Source of the DNA: Xanthomonas fragariae
GTDB lineage: Bacteria > Pseudomonadota > Gammaproteobacteria > Xanthomonadales > Xanthomonadaceae
Reading direction: 5' to 3'
NCBI RefSeq assembly: GCF_900183975.1
Contig: NZ_LT853882.1
Location: 3,279,501-3,343,500 of the forward strand
DNA: 64,000 nucleotides
Position 1 is the first letter of the stretch. Each line of letters starts with the position of its first letter. A model generated the notes under the pieces. It was not told the origin of the DNA. It worked only from the letters and a program-made list of their open reading frames with translations, and did no database searches. This document shows positions 36,936 to 47,701 of the stretch, piece after piece. Both the position numbers and the translations under genes were made by a program.

Positions 36936-37736
36936 TCAGCGGCTGCCGCCCGCCGTGGTCAGCGCGCGCTTTTCCAACGCCTCACGCAGCTGCGCCGGCG
37001 GCAGGTAGCCACCAAGCTGGGTGCCGTCCGGTGCAAAGATCGCTGGGGTGCCGTTGACGCCCAAACGCTGGCCCAAGGTGTACTCCATCGACACCGGATT
37101 CTTACAGTCCCTGGAATTCACCGGCTGCCCGGACTTGGCAGCCGTCAGCGCTTGCTTACGGTCTGCAGCACACCACACCGCAATCATCTCCTTGTGGTCC
37201 TGGCTGCCCAGGCCCATGCGCGGAAACGCCAGATATTCCACCGCAATCCCCTGCTTGTTGAGTTCGCCGATCTCGCTATGCAGCTTGCGGCAATAGCCGC
37301 ACTCCACATCGGTGAACACCGTCACGGTGTACTTGGGATTTACCGGCGCGAACACGATGCGGTCGGCCTTGGGAACAGTCTCCAGCTGCTTGCGCCGATA
37401 GGCCAGAAGGCCGGGACTGACAGCGAACTGCTTGCTCTGGATATCGAACGGCTGCGCCTGGATCAGGTAACGACCGTTGTCGCTGACGTACAGCACCTGC
37501 CCACCAACCACCACTTCGCGGAAGCCGGGAAACGGTGCGGCGCCGATGTAATCGGGCTTGGAGTCCGGGTCCAGCGCCTTGAGCGCCGTGCTCACGCGCT
37601 GATCCACGCTGCCGGTGACTGTGGCAGGCGCGGCGGCTGACGCGGCGCCGGCATTGCTTGCCGCAGGTTGCGACGATTGCGCGCAGGCGGTAAGGCTGAT
37701 CGCGCCCAGCAGCGCGGCGATGGCAAGACGATACAT
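36936..37736 (-). CDS. dsbC: Thiol:disulfide interchange protein DsbC
   Basis: A 266-residue periplasmic disulfide isomerase. The N-terminus has a lipoprotein-like signal (LTAC, Cys18), which could tether it to a membrane. An Ala-rich linker precedes the DsbC dimerisation domain (about 45-110, PDYIGAAPFPGFREVVVGGQVLYVSDNGRYLI) and the thioredoxin-like domain with active site CGYC at 146-149. A second Cys pair is at CAADRK ... RDCKNP. The cis-Pro loop GVNGTPAIFAPDG is intact. It needs DsbD for reduction. It is cotranscribed after xerD (160-base gap), an order known from other gammaproteobacteria. Confidence 0.92.
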   Translation of the reverse strand: MYRLAIAALLGAISLTACAQSSQPAASNAGAASAAAPATVTGSVDQRVSTALKALDPDSKPDYIGAAPFPGFREVVVGGQVLYVSDNGRYLIQAQPFDIQSKQFAVSPGLLAYRRKQLETVPKADRIVFAPVNPKYTVTVFTDVECGYCRKLHSEIGELNKQGIAVEYLAFPRMGLGSQDHKEMIAVWCAADRKQALTAAKSGQPVNSRDCKNPVSMEYTLGQRLGVNGTPAIFAPDGTQLGGYLPPAQLREALEKRALTTAGGSR

Positions 37737-37896
37737 TCACGCATCCGGATGGAATGGGGTGCACGGATTCTCGCACAGCGCGGATGAAGCCAGGCAGCGG
37801 CCGTGACAGTTCGTTCGGGTGTCAGAGGCTGGATTCGTTGCGCCCGGCGGCGCAGTCGTGGCTGGGCAAGCAGAATGTCGCAAGGATCACCCGCCG

Positions 37897-38868
37897 TTAC
37901 CCTCGCGGATGATGCGTGGCGTGCAGCTTCTGCAGGTGTTGCCGCGCCACCAGCGTGTAGATCTGGGTGGTCGACAGCGAACTGTGACCGAGCAGCATCT
38001 GCAGCGCGCGCAGGTCGGCGCCGTGGTTGAGCAGATGGGTGGCGAAGCTGTGGCGCAGCCCGTGCGGGCTGACGGTGGCCGGGTCGATGCCGGCCACGGC
38101 TGCGTAGCGTTTGACCAATGCCCAGAACCGCTGACGGCTGAGCGGCCGACGCGTGGCATCGATGAACAGCGGCACCTGCCCGTCTACCGGCGCCACCGGC
38201 TTGTGCTCGGCCAGCAGTGCGCGCGCATCGCGTAAATAACGCTCCAGCCAATGCTGGGATTCCTCGCCTAGCGGCACCAGCCGATCCTTGCTGCCCTTGC
38301 CGGTCACTCGCAGCACGCCTTGACGCAGGTTGACCCCCACCGCCGGCAGATTGACCAGTTCGCTGACGCGCAAGCCGGCGGCATACATCAACTCCAGCAT
38401 GGCGCGGTCGCGCAGACCCAGCGGGGTGTCGATGTCGGGCGCCGCCAACAGCGCCTCGATCTGGCTTTCGGTCAGCGCCTTGGGTAGCGAACGCGGCAAG
38501 TGGGGCGGATCGATCAACGCGGTCGGATCGTCGCTGCGTACCCCATCGCGCAGACACAGTCTGTAGAACGCGCGCAAGGTCGACAGCAGCCGGGCAGTGC
38601 TGCGCGGAGAGTAATGGGCCTGCGAGCGCCAGCGCAGATAATCGAACAGTGTCGCACGATCAAGGCCGAGCAACCCGCCGCCGGCACCGTCGCGCCAGCG
38701 CGCCAGCCCTTCCAGGTCGCGCCGATAACTGTCCAGGGTCTGCCGCGCCACGCCTTGCTCGGCCCAGAAACGGTCGAGAAAGCGCTCGATGGTGGCGGCA
38801 TCGGCTGCCTGCACCGGTGGCAGTTGTTGGACAAGTTGGCGGCGTTCGGCGGGACTGCTGGCAGACAT
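37897..38868 (-). CDS. xerD: Site-specific tyrosine recombinase XerD
   Basis: A 323-residue recombinase that, with XerC, resolves chromosome dimers at dif under FtsK control. The N-terminal SAM-like core-binding domain ([30 protein letters not shown]) precedes the catalytic domain. Catalytic residues are visible as Arg in [13 protein letters not shown], Lys in [28 protein letters not shown] (H-x-x-R), the second His in [13 protein letters not shown], and its nucleophile Tyr. The ATG at 38868 ([11 protein letters not shown]) is chosen over the longer frame from 38925 because family members start near there. Confidence 0.93.
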   Translation of the reverse strand: MSASSPAERRQLVQQLPPVQAADAATIERFLDRFWAEQGVARQTLDSYRRDLEGLARWRDGAGGGLLGLDRATLFDYLRWRSQAHYSPRSTARLLSTLRAFYRLCLRDGVRSDDPTALIDPPHLPRSLPKALTESQIEALLAAPDIDTPLGLRDRAMLELMYAAGLRVSELVNLPAVGVNLRQGVLRVTGKGSKDRLVPLGEESQHWLERYLRDARALLAEHKPVAPVDGQVPLFIDATRRPLSRQRFWALVKRYAAVAGIDPATVSPHGLRHSFATHLLNHGADLRALQMLLGHSSLSTTQIYTLVARQHLQKLHATHHPRG

Positions 38869-39251
38869 CGCAACAGCATAGAACGTGGCGCCTACTTTGG
38901 ATCGAATGCGTTGCTTGCCAGCCATGCGGCTTGCCTCAATACCCAGCCAACCGTTCTACCTTGAGTGGCTGACAAGCGTAACGAACGGTCATACAGATAC
39001 AGAGGCGAACCTCGCGCACGGAACGTGATGACGAGACCATCACTTGTCGTCTCTGCGGTCAGTCGATGATCGGAAGACTGAATCGCCATTGCCGAAATAG
39101 ACGCATGCCGCACGAGCCCTGGCCATACCGTCTGGCGGCCAGCGCAGGCGTTTGATAGCCGCTCGTACTTCTAGGTTAGCCACCCCAGGTGCGACTGGCC
39201 GCTGCCGCAGCGCGGCGTTGCTCGATCGTTCGCGCCCGCTATGCTCGCGAC
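38869..39251. other. Intergenic region between xerD and the RDD gene
   Basis: A divergent promoter region for xerD (minus) and the RDD-family gene (plus). I see no further gene, and no clear -35/-10 pair I would defend. Confidence 0.35.
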
Positions 39252-39719
39252 ATGACCTCGCCCCCCTCCCCTTGCGTTGTACGCGCTCCTGCCCTGGTGG
39301 GCTGGCGGCTGCTGGCCATGTGCTACGACGCTTGGCCGGTGCTGGCGCTATCGATGTTGATTTCCGCCGCCTTCACGCTGGCCTTCACGCTTGCCGGGCA
39401 CCCGGCACGCCAGAACATCACCCCTTTCAGCGGCTGGCAATGGGTGCTGTGGCTGTGCTGCTGGATCGCCGCCGGCGTGTACGCCACCGTGAGCTGGCGC
39501 CACGGCGGCCAGACCCTGGGCATGCGCCCGTGGCGGCTGTCGTTGATCGGCGCGCAAGCTTCATGGCGCACGCTGTGGATACGCTATGCGGTCGGCACTT
39601 TGTCGCTGGCCTTGGCAGGCGCAGGGTTCTGGTGGGCCTGGGTGGATCGCGATGGACTGGCGTGGCACGACCGAGCCAGTGGGACGCAGTTGCGGAGAAT
39701 TCCCAAACCGAAGACCTAA
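39252..39719 (+). CDS. RDD-family membrane protein
   Basis: A 155-residue inner membrane protein. The RDD signature is AGWR-like GWRLLAMCYDAWPVLALSM (Arg then Asp in the first helix). It also contains YATVSWRHGGQTLGMRPWRL, the conserved amphipathic GQTLGM loop, and WHDRASGTQL at the end. Three membrane helices are apparent. Function is unknown for most members; some act in ion exchange. The ATG at 39252 is chosen because the longer frame adds an Arg-rich, non-conserved leader. It faces the convergent lptG gene, with repeat copy 2 between them. Confidence 0.85.
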   Translation: MTSPPSPCVVRAPALVGWRLLAMCYDAWPVLALSMLISAAFTLAFTLAGHPARQNITPFSGWQWVLWLCCWIAAGVYATVSWRHGGQTLGMRPWRLSLIGAQASWRTLWIRYAVGTLSLALAGAGFWWAWVDRDGLAWHDRASGTQLRRIPKPKT

Positions 39720-39788
39720 ACGGCAATCACGCGAGGCGATAACTATCGCCACAAGCTGCATCTGCAACCCGGATCGCGAGTAAAAGCC

Positions 39789-39923
39789 GCTAACAAAACG
39801 TAGCGCGCGCGCGTCGGGTGGCTGCGGACGGCGCGGAGGACCCGGAGTTGTACGAGTCACGGTACATGTCGGTTGCGGGCACCGGCCGCACCCGCTTGGT
39901 GGCCGCGCAGTAGTGTTGTTAGC
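39789..39923. repeat. MITE-like repeat, copy 2
   Basis: A 135-bp element with ends GCTAACAAAACG (39789) and TTGTTAGC (to 39923), the most complete inverted repeats of the three copies. Read in the direction of lptG it begins 4 bases after the TAG stop of that gene. It shares the centre with copies at 20662 and 63661. Confidence 0.8.
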
Positions 39924-39927
39924 CGCT

Positions 39928-41034
39928 CTAGCTACTGCGCCGCCGGAACAACCACGCCGACACGCCCATCATCACCATCGGCGGCAGCGCGTAGGCGATG
40001 CGGTAATCGAGCTTGAGCGCGCCGGCCATGCGGCCGAAGAACAGCTGCAGCAGCCAGAATCCGAGCGCGAACAGGATGCCAAGGAACAGGCGCTTACCCA
40101 GCCCGCCGCTGCGCAGCGACCCGAACGAAAACGGGATAGCCGCCATGCACAACGCCAGCACGTTGAGCGGATAAAACCAGCGGCTCCAATACTGATCCTC
40201 GTAATCGCGCGCATCCAGCCCATTGCGGCGACGGTATTCGATGCTCTGTTCCAGATCGTGCGCGGACAGATTGCGCGGCTTGGCCAGGCCGGCTGCCAGC
40301 GCTGCCGGGCTCAGCTTCGATTGCCACGGCAGCTCAGGGAAGGTTTCGCGCTGCACCGAGCGTTCCTGGAAGATATCGCGGCGCACGTTCCGCAGCGTCC
40401 AGGTGCCACTGCGGTGCTCGGCAACGGCTGCATAGGTCAGCTGCTGCAGGCGGCCGCCTGGATCGAGGTGATACAACCGCACATCGTGCAGATCCAACGC
40501 GGTGCCGCCACCGTCGAGCAGTTTTTCTTCGCCGCTCAGCGCATTGAGGAAGGTGTCGCCCTCCCGCGCCCACAGGCCGGAATAGCGCGACGCCGCCATA
40601 TTGCTGTTGTAGCGGGCGGTGGTTTTCAGCGTATCGGCCTGGTTCTGCGCCCAGGGGCCCACAGTCTCGCCACTGATCACCATGATGGCGGTCAGCAGCG
40701 CCATCGCCGCAACTACCGAAGCTGACATGCGCTTGCGCGACACGCCCAGCGCGCGCAAGGCGGTCAATTCGGACGTCGCTGCCAACTGGCCCAGGCCCAT
40801 TAGCGCGCCGATCACCGCGGCCGTGGGGAACAAGGTATATGCCCGGCGCGGCACGGTGTAGGCCACGTAAGCCACCGCATGACCGAAGCTATAGCTGCCC
40901 TGGCCGATGTTCTTGGCCTCGCTGGCGAAGGCGTTGACCAGGTCCAGGCCCAGCAATACCGACCAGGTCAGCAGCACGGTGAACAACACCACGCGGCCGA
41001 CGTACACATCGTGTACTCGCGGCATCAGCCTCAT
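39928..41034 (-). CDS. lptG: LPS export permease LptG
   Basis: A 368-residue inner membrane subunit of the LptB2FG ATP-driven transporter, which extracts lipopolysaccharide towards LptC/A/D. YjgP/YjgQ family: N-terminal VHDVYVGRVVLFTVLLTWSVLLGLDLVNAF, then LFPTAAVIGALMGLGQLAATSELTALRALGVSRKRM with the coupling helix, a periplasmic beta-jellyroll, and C-terminal helices ending AWLFRRRSS. The ATG at 41034 overlaps the lptF stop (ATGA), fixing the start and the operon. Confidence 0.95.
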   Translation of the reverse strand: MRLMPRVHDVYVGRVVLFTVLLTWSVLLGLDLVNAFASEAKNIGQGSYSFGHAVAYVAYTVPRRAYTLFPTAAVIGALMGLGQLAATSELTALRALGVSRKRMSASVVAAMALLTAIMVISGETVGPWAQNQADTLKTTARYNSNMAASRYSGLWAREGDTFLNALSGEEKLLDGGGTALDLHDVRLYHLDPGGRLQQLTYAAVAEHRSGTWTLRNVRRDIFQERSVQRETFPELPWQSKLSPAALAAGLAKPRNLSAHDLEQSIEYRRRNGLDARDYEDQYWSRWFYPLNVLALCMAAIPFSFGSLRSGGLGKRLFLGILFALGFWLLQLFFGRMAGALKLDYRIAYALPPMVMMGVSAWLFRRRSS

Positions 41035-42113
41035 GCGCGTGCCCTCGGCCGACGCACGCGGCCATCGCGCGCATATGCCCAGATCGCCACCGCCAGCAGT
41101 GGCAGCGTCAGCCACCACAGACCCAGCGCAGCAGACGTCTTGCCGTTGGCGATCCACTGTGTGCCGACGATCATCAGATTGGTGCCGACCATGTAGGCCA
41201 GAAAGGCCACCATGATCCGGCCGTAGCGCTGCTGCCGCGGCGCGCTGCGCGACAACGGCAGGGTCAGCAGTGCGAACGCCAGCGCCAGTAGCGGCGGCGC
41301 CAGGCGCTCATGCAGCTGCGCACGCGCGGCTGGGCGCTCGTCGGAGAGCAGCTGTGTCGTCCACATCACTTCCGGATCGTTGGCGTCGTGTCCCCGGGTG
41401 CGATCAGGCAAGGCCACGTCGTTGCTGGCGAACTTCATCAGCCGGTAGTCCAGGGTGTCGCCGGCAGCCGGGCCTTCGATGCGGTAGCCGTCCTCCAGGC
41501 GCAGGAAACGGTCGGTCTTGCCTTCGAAGAACATCGCGCCGCGATCGGCAGTGACCACATCGATGCGGTCGTCCTTCTGGCGCTGCATGAAGACCTTGCC
41601 CAGGCCCTTGCCGTCGGCGGAAATCGTCGCCAGGTAGACCACCCCGCCTCCGGACAGCGGCGTGAACTTGCCCGACTCCAGGCCGGCCATGAGCACGCTG
41701 CGGTTGGCGTCTTCCAGCATCGTCTCGGCGGTACGGTTGGCCCAGGGACCCAGCCACAGCGAGCACAGCCCGATCACCACCACAACTGGCACCACCAGCA
41801 TCAACATTGGCCGCAACATGCGCCGTGGGCCAACGCCGATGGCGGTTATGACGGCCATTTCCGAATCGCGGTACAGGCGCGCCAGTGCCAGCAGCAGGCC
41901 AAGCATCAGCGCCAGCGGCAGGATGATGGGCAAATAGGCCACAAACTGCAGGCCAACCTGAGACAGCAGCAAGCGCGCCGGGATGCGGCCATCGGCGATG
42001 TTGCCGAGGATATCCACCAACACACCGCCGACGCTGACGACCAGCAGCACGATCAAGGTGGCCAGGAAGCTCTGGGTGAAATCGCTAAGCAGGTATCGAT
42101 CGAGCTTCGGCAT
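41031..42113 (-). CDS. lptF: LPS export permease LptF
   Basis: A 360-residue partner of LptG. It has LDRYLLSDFTQSFLATLIVL at the N-terminus, the characteristic LLALARLYRDSEMAVITAIGVGPRRML coupling segment, the periplasmic domain and PLLALAFALLTLPLSRSAPRQQRYGRI. It is divergent from pepA, with a 107-base shared promoter region, the same pairing as in many gammaproteobacteria. Confidence 0.95.
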   Translation of the reverse strand: MPKLDRYLLSDFTQSFLATLIVLLVVSVGGVLVDILGNIADGRIPARLLLSQVGLQFVAYLPIILPLALMLGLLLALARLYRDSEMAVITAIGVGPRRMLRPMLMLVVPVVVVIGLCSLWLGPWANRTAETMLEDANRSVLMAGLESGKFTPLSGGGVVYLATISADGKGLGKVFMQRQKDDRIDVVTADRGAMFFEGKTDRFLRLEDGYRIEGPAAGDTLDYRLMKFASNDVALPDRTRGHDANDPEVMWTTQLLSDERPAARAQLHERLAPPLLALAFALLTLPLSRSAPRQQRYGRIMVAFLAYMVGTNLMIVGTQWIANGKTSAALGLWWLTLPLLAVAIWAYARDGRVRRPRARA

Positions 42114-42220
42114 GAGGTGGGCTTGTCTTAAACTCTCGGATTCGTTCGCGGCGTCGCCAGCCTAGTCCGGTTGGCGTAAACAGCCCGCGATTGTACGGAT
42201 TTGCCTACGGAATCTGATCA

Positions 42221-43702
42221 ATGGCCCTGCAATTCATCCTGAACCAAGACGCGCCGGCAAGCACCCACGTCGACTGCATCGTAGTTGGCGTGTTCGCCGA
42301 CAAGACTCTTTCGCCTGCTGCCCAGGCGCTGGACCGCGCCAGCCAGGGCCGTTTGACGGCATTGGTGGCACGCGGCGATGTGGCCGGCAAGACCGGCAGC
42401 ACCACCCTGCTGCACGACTTGCCCGGCGTGGCCGCACCGCGCGTGCTGGTGGTCGGCCTGGGCGAAGCCGGCAAATTTGGCGTGGCGCCCTACCTCAAGG
42501 CGATCGGCGATGCGACCGGCGCACTGAAGACCGGCGCGGTCGGCACTGCCCTGCTCACCCTGACCGAACTCCCCGTCAAGGCCCGCGATACCGCCTGGAA
42601 CATCCGCCAGGCTGTGATCGTCAGCGACCACGCCGCCTACCGTTACACCGCCACGGTAGGTAAGAAAAAGGTCGATGAGACCGGCCTGACCACCCTGGCG
42701 ATCGCCGGCGCCGACGCGCGCGCATTGGCCGTTGGCGTGGCCACCGCCGAGGGCGTGGAGTTCGCCCGCGAGCTGGGCAACCTGCCGCCGAACTACTGTA
42801 CCCCGGCCTACCTGGCAGAGACTGCCGCCGCGTTCGCCGGCAAATTCCCCGGCGCCGAAGCGCAGATTCTGGACGAGGCGCAAATGGACGCACTGGGCAT
42901 GGGCTCGCTACTGTCGGTGGCGCGTGGCTCGGCCAACCGCCCGCGCCTGATCGTGCTGAAGTGGAACGGCGGCGGTGACGCCCGCCCGTACGTGTTGGTC
43001 GGCAAGGGCATTACCTTCGATACCGGCGGCGTCAACCTCAAGACGCAGGGTGGCATCGAGGAAATGAAGTACGACATGTGCGGCGGCGCCAACGTCATCG
43101 GCACCTTCGTGGCCACGGTCAAGGCCGAGCTGCCGATCAATCTGGTGGTGGTGGTGCCGGCGGTGGAAAACGCCATCGACGGCAATGCCTACCGCCCGTC
43201 GGACGTGATCACCAGCATGTCCGGCAAGACCATCGAGGTCGGCAATACCGACGCCGAAGGTCGCCTGATCCTGTGCGATGCGCTGACCTACGCTGAACGC
43301 TTCAACCCTGAAGCACTGGTGGACGTGGCCACGCTCACCGGCGCCTGCATGGTGGCACTCGGCCACCAGACCGCCGGCCTGATGAGCAAGCACGACGACC
43401 TGGCCAACGAGCTGCTGGCTGCTGGCGAGCACGTGTTCGACCGCGCCTGGCGCCTGCCGCTGTGGGACGAGTACCAGGGCCTGCTGGACTCCACTTTCGC
43501 CGACGTCTACAACATCGGCGGCCGCTGGGGCGGTGCGATCACTGCCGGCTGCTTCCTATCGCGCTTCACCGAAAAACAGCGCTGGGCGCATCTGGACATC
43601 GCCGGCGTGGCCAGCGACGAAGGCAAGCGCGGCATGGCGACCGGGCGCCCGGTGGGCTTGCTGACGCAGTGGTTGCTGGACCGCGCCGCAGGTGGGAATT
43701 GA
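42221..43702 (+). CDS. pepA: Leucyl aminopeptidase (cytosol aminopeptidase, M17)
   Basis: A 493-residue hexameric two-metal aminopeptidase. The C-terminal catalytic domain shows [47 protein letters not shown], the hallmark [14 protein letters not shown], and [20 protein letters not shown]. It trims peptides in the cytoplasm; in E. coli PepA also binds DNA at Xer sites, and xerD is nearby here, although pepA/lptFG linkage alone explains the position. A palindromic repeat region separates it from holC. Confidence 0.96.
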   Translation: MALQFILNQDAPASTHVDCIVVGVFADKTLSPAAQALDRASQGRLTALVARGDVAGKTGSTTLLHDLPGVAAPRVLVVGLGEAGKFGVAPYLKAIGDATGALKTGAVGTALLTLTELPVKARDTAWNIRQAVIVSDHAAYRYTATVGKKKVDETGLTTLAIAGADARALAVGVATAEGVEFARELGNLPPNYCTPAYLAETAAAFAGKFPGAEAQILDEAQMDALGMGSLLSVARGSANRPRLIVLKWNGGGDARPYVLVGKGITFDTGGVNLKTQGGIEEMKYDMCGGANVIGTFVATVKAELPINLVVVVPAVENAIDGNAYRPSDVITSMSGKTIEVGNTDAEGRLILCDALTYAERFNPEALVDVATLTGACMVALGHQTAGLMSKHDDLANELLAAGEHVFDRAWRLPLWDEYQGLLDSTFADVYNIGGRWGGAITAGCFLSRFTEKQRWAHLDIAGVASDEGKRGMATGRPVGLLTQWLLDRAAGGN

Positions 43703-43800
43703 GCATCGGGAATAGGGAATCGTGAAAGCCCTCTTCTCTCAGGCATCGCCGCGACCTTCGAGGTCACAGCGATGCTGTGACCATTCCCGATTCCCCTCTC
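43703..43800. repeat. Palindromic intergenic repeat between pepA and holC
   Basis: GGGAATAGGGAATCG near 43708 and the inverted CATTCCCGATTCCC near 43781-43796 flank a 9-bp stem (GGTCACAGC 43762-43770 with GCTGTGACC 43774-43782). It is the GGGAATC-type Xanthomonas repeat and may act as a 3' structure for pepA. Confidence 0.65.
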
Positions 43801-43816
43801 CCGATTTTCTGCCCTG

Positions 43817-44242
43817 ATGCCCCGTGCCGATTTCTACCTGATCGCCAAACCGCGCTTTCTCGACGAACCGCTGCGGCTGGTCTGCGAGCTGGCGCGCAAG
43901 GCCAACGACGCCAATCTGTCCACGTTGATCCTGGCGCGCGACGCCGCGCAGGCGGAAGCATTGGACGATTTGCTGTGGGCGTTCGACGACGAGGCCTACG
44001 TCCCGCACCAGATCGCCGGCACCGATGAGGATGACGAACTGACCCCGGTGCTGATCGCCGCGCCCGAGTTCGCCGCCCCCTCGCGTCCGCTGGTGATCAA
44101 CCTGCGCGACGACCCTTACCTGGGCGCCTGCGACCGCGTGCTGGAAGTCGTCCCCGCCGACCCCGCCGCCCGCGAACCGCTGCGCGAACGCTGGAAGCAG
44201 TACAAGGCCCTCGGCCTGGAACTGACCAAGTACGACATGTGA
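43817..44242 (+). CDS. holC: DNA polymerase III subunit chi
   Basis: A 141-residue subunit of the clamp-loader complex that binds SSB through psi. It starts MPRADFYLIAKPRFLDEPLRLVCELARKA, then LILARDAAQAEALDDLLWAFDDEAYVPHQIAG and LVINLRDDPYLGACDRVLEVV, the chi pattern. The pepA-holC-valS order is conserved in gammaproteobacteria and supports the call. Confidence 0.93.
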   Translation: MPRADFYLIAKPRFLDEPLRLVCELARKANDANLSTLILARDAAQAEALDDLLWAFDDEAYVPHQIAGTDEDDELTPVLIAAPEFAAPSRPLVINLRDDPYLGACDRVLEVVPADPAAREPLRERWKQYKALGLELTKYDM

Positions 44243-44442
44243 GTGTGGTTGGGTTGGGAAGTTGGGATCGGCGGTTGGTAGAAGTGGTTTTTCCGCGCAC
44301 CCACAGGCTCCATCCAACGACGAATCCCGAACAGCCAATCTCCGCTCCACAGCGCCACCGCTGACGTTGATGCAATGGGTTGCCGGTGATACTTGCCGGT
44401 ACCACTACTCAACAAATTCCGAATCACGAACCCCGCCCCACT

Positions 44443-47364
44443 ATGACCACACTCGCTTCCAGCTACGAACCCTCCTCCTTCGAATCGCGCTTGTACACTC
44501 AGTGGGAGGCTGCCGGTTATTTCGTGCCGTCTGGTGAGGGTGAGCCCTACACGGTGCTACTACCGCCGCCGAACGTGACCGGCACACTGCACATGGGCCA
44601 CGCGTTTCAGCAAACGCTGATGGATGCGTTGGTGCGTTATCACCGCATGCGCGGCTTCGACACGCTGTGGCAGGTGGGCACCGACCACGCGGGCATCGCC
44701 ACCGAGATGGTGGTGTCGCGCAATCTGGCGCTGGCAGCCAATGGCGACACGCGCGATTCGCTAGGGCGCGAGGGCTTCATTGCCAAGGTATGGGAGTGGA
44801 AGGCAGAATCCGGCGACACCATCGAGCGCCAGATGCGCCGTCTGGGCACCTCCAGCGATTGGTCGCGCAGCACCTTCACAATGGACCCGCAGCCGTCGGC
44901 CGCGGTCAACGAAGCGTTCGTGCGTTGGTACGAGCAGGGCCTGATCTATCGTGGCCAGCGGCTGGTCAATTGGGACCCGGTGCTGAAGACCGCCATCTCC
45001 GATCTAGAAGTGGAAAACGTCGAAGAAGACGGCTTTCTGTGGTCCATCCGCTATCCGCTGGCCGATGGCGTGAGCTACGAACACATCGAGCAAGACGCCG
45101 ACGGTGTTGAGACCCTACGCGAAACCCGCGATTATCTAGTGGTCGCCACCACGCGCCCGGAGACCATGCTGGGCGATACCGCGGTGATGGTGCATCCGGA
45201 AGACCCACGCTACGCCACGCTGCATAACGCGCATATCGTCCTGCCGCTGACCGGCCGGCAAGTGCCGGTGATCACCGACGATTACGTCGATCGCGCGTTC
45301 GGCACCGGCGTGGTCAAGGTCACGCCTGCGCATGATTTCAATGATTATCAGGTTGGTGTGCGGCACGACTTGCCGATAATCAACATCCTCACGCCAGATG
45401 CAAAAATTATCGGTTTCTCTAGCTATCGTGAGCGACGCAACACTGAAAATCCCCGCGACCCGATCCTCACTCAGGAGCGCGATGCGCTACCTTTCGATAT
45501 CGGAATTCCTGAGAAGTATTGGAATCTCGACCGTTACGAAGCCCGCAAACTTATCCTTGTCGATCTAGAAAGCGAGGGTCGATTAGTCGAAACCAAGCCG
45601 CACAAACTACAGGTGCCGCGCGGCGATCGCACCGGCCAGGTGATCGAGCCTTACCTCACCGACCAGTGGTTCGTGAAGATGGAAGCGCTGGCCAAGCGCG
45701 GGCTGCAGCTGGTGGAAAGCGGCCACATCCAATTCGTGCCGCCGAACTGGATCAACACCTATCGCCACTGGATGCAGAACATCCAGGATTGGTGCATCAG
45801 CCGCCAACTGTGGTGGGGCCACCGGATTCCGGCATGGTTTGACGACGCCGGCCGTTGCTATGTCGGGCATGACGAAGCGCAAGTGCGCGCGAAGCATGGC
45901 CTTGGTGCAGAGGTTGCCTTGCACCAGGACAGCGACGTGCTGGAAACCTGGTTCTCCTCGCAGCTGTGGCCGTTCTCCACGCTCGGCTGGCCAGATGCAA
46001 GCGCGATGGCCGAGCGCGGTTTCGCGCGCTATCTGCCGTCGTCGGTGCTGGTCACCGGCTTCGACATCATCTTCTTCTGGGTGGCACGCATGATCATGGC
46101 CACCGACAGCTTCACCGGCCAAGTGCCGTTCCGTGATGTCTACATCACTGGTCTGATCCGCGATGCGCAGGGCCAGAAGATGTCCAAGTCCAAGGGTAAC
46201 GTGCTCGATCCGCTCGACATCATCGACGGAATCAGCTTCGATGCGTTGGTTGCCAAGCGCACCAGTGGCTTGATGCAGCCGCGCATGGCCGAGAAAATCG
46301 AAAAAGCCACCCGCAAGGAATTCCCGGACGGCATCATCGCGCACGGTGCCGACGCGCTGCGCTTCACCATCGCCGCGCTCGCCACGCACGGCCGCGACAT
46401 CAAGTTCGATCTCGGCCGCGCCGAAGGCTACAAGAACTTCTGCAACAAGCTATGGAACGTCACGCGCTTTGTGCTGATGAACACTGAAGGAGCGCGCTTT
46501 GTCGGCGTACCGCAACCGCGCACTGAAGCGGAGAAGTGGATCCTGTCACGACTGGATAAAGTCACCGCAGAAACGCATTCCCACTACGCCAGCTATCGCT
46601 TCGATCTGCTCGCGCAGTCGCTGTACGAGTTCGCCTGGAATGCGTTGTGCGACTGGTTCGTCGAACTGGCCAAGCCTGCGCTCAATGGTCAGGACATCGA
46701 AGCTGCCGCCAGTACCCGCCACACTCTGCTCTACGCGCTCGAAGCGCTGCTACGTCTGCTGCACCCGCTCACTCCATTCGTCACCGAAGAATTGTGGCAG
46801 CAGGTTGCCCCACGCCTGGGCATCACCGCCGCCACGATCTCGTTGCAAACGTTCCCACAGGCAGGCGATATCGACATCGGTGGCTACAACACGGCGGAAG
46901 CCGATGTCGAATGGTTGAAGTCGATGGTGTCGGCGTTACGCCGCGTGCGCAGCGAATTGAACGTGCCGCCGTCCAGGCAAGTGCGCCTGCTGCTGCAGGC
47001 AGGCACGGCCGATGATCGCACTCGCGTTGCCCGCTTCGCCTCGCAGCTATCGTTCCTGCTCAAACTCGAAGCGATCGCCTGGCTGGAGGCCGGCCAAGAT
47101 ACACCGCCGTCGGCCGCCGCCATCGTCGGTGAGCTCACGCTGCTGGTGCCGCTGGAGGGCCTGGTCGATATGGATGCCGAGCGCACGCGACTGGACAAGG
47201 AAATCAAGCGCGTGGAAGGCGAGATCGGCAAGTGCAACGGCAAACTCGGCAACGCCACCTTCGTGCAGAACGCACCGGCCGTGGTGGTCGAACAGGAACG
47301 TACGCGCTTGAACGACTGGACCACGCAGTTGACTGGTTTGCGCGAGCAACGCGCCAAGATCTGA
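44443..47364 (+). CDS. valS: Valyl-tRNA synthetase
   Basis: A 973-residue class I synthetase. The HIGH motif appears as [21 protein letters not shown], the CP1 editing domain contains [22 protein letters not shown], and KMSKS is [15 protein letters not shown]. The anticodon-binding domain and the C-terminal coiled-coil arm ([21 protein letters not shown]) are present. The ATG at 44443 gives [27 protein letters not shown]. The editing-domain stretch encoded by about 45395-45600 is lower in GC than the rest and carries extra residues ([17 protein letters not shown]), possibly a recombined segment. Confidence 0.96.
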   Translation: MTTLASSYEPSSFESRLYTQWEAAGYFVPSGEGEPYTVLLPPPNVTGTLHMGHAFQQTLMDALVRYHRMRGFDTLWQVGTDHAGIATEMVVSRNLALAANGDTRDSLGREGFIAKVWEWKAESGDTIERQMRRLGTSSDWSRSTFTMDPQPSAAVNEAFVRWYEQGLIYRGQRLVNWDPVLKTAISDLEVENVEEDGFLWSIRYPLADGVSYEHIEQDADGVETLRETRDYLVVATTRPETMLGDTAVMVHPEDPRYATLHNAHIVLPLTGRQVPVITDDYVDRAFGTGVVKVTPAHDFNDYQVGVRHDLPIINILTPDAKIIGFSSYRERRNTENPRDPILTQERDALPFDIGIPEKYWNLDRYEARKLILVDLESEGRLVETKPHKLQVPRGDRTGQVIEPYLTDQWFVKMEALAKRGLQLVESGHIQFVPPNWINTYRHWMQNIQDWCISRQLWWGHRIPAWFDDAGRCYVGHDEAQVRAKHGLGAEVALHQDSDVLETWFSSQLWPFSTLGWPDASAMAERGFARYLPSSVLVTGFDIIFFWVARMIMATDSFTGQVPFRDVYITGLIRDAQGQKMSKSKGNVLDPLDIIDGISFDALVAKRTSGLMQPRMAEKIEKATRKEFPDGIIAHGADALRFTIAALATHGRDIKFDLGRAEGYKNFCNKLWNVTRFVLMNTEGARFVGVPQPRTEAEKWILSRLDKVTAETHSHYASYRFDLLAQSLYEFAWNALCDWFVELAKPALNGQDIEAAASTRHTLLYALEALLRLLHPLTPFVTEELWQQVAPRLGITAATISLQTFPQAGDIDIGGYNTAEADVEWLKSMVSALRRVRSELNVPPSRQVRLLLQAGTADDRTRVARFASQLSFLLKLEAIAWLEAGQDTPPSAAAIVGELTLLVPLEGLVDMDAERTRLDKEIKRVEGEIGKCNGKLGNATFVQNAPAVVVEQERTRLNDWTTQLTGLREQRAKI

Positions 47365-47675
47365 AGCGGTTGATCATTCCAGCGCGCCGCTTGGCGGTCA
47401 CGCTCGCTGTTCGGAGAGACAACCGATCCGACCGAAGAATCTGATCGGGCGCGCCATCGTCCGATCGACGCAGGTCACACACTGCATGCAACCATGCACA
47501 CCGACATCCTCAAGTTCACTCGCCGCGTTGTGAGTTGTCATAGGCTTCCTTGTGCACTCACTGTGATCACCAGGACGAGCGCGATCTACCAAACCAAAGT
47601 CAACCCTAGTGGACTTCTGAGATTGATTGCATGGTTCTTACGTTCTGCTGCAGTGACCCGAAGCCTGGTGATGTT
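47365..47675. other. Intergenic region after valS
   Basis: About 310 bases up to the left end of the IS3-family element. No gene or tRNA was recognised. Nothing shows a clear terminator for valS. Confidence 0.35.
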
Positions 47676-47701
47676 TGATACGCCCAGGGTTCCGTAGACA
47701 C

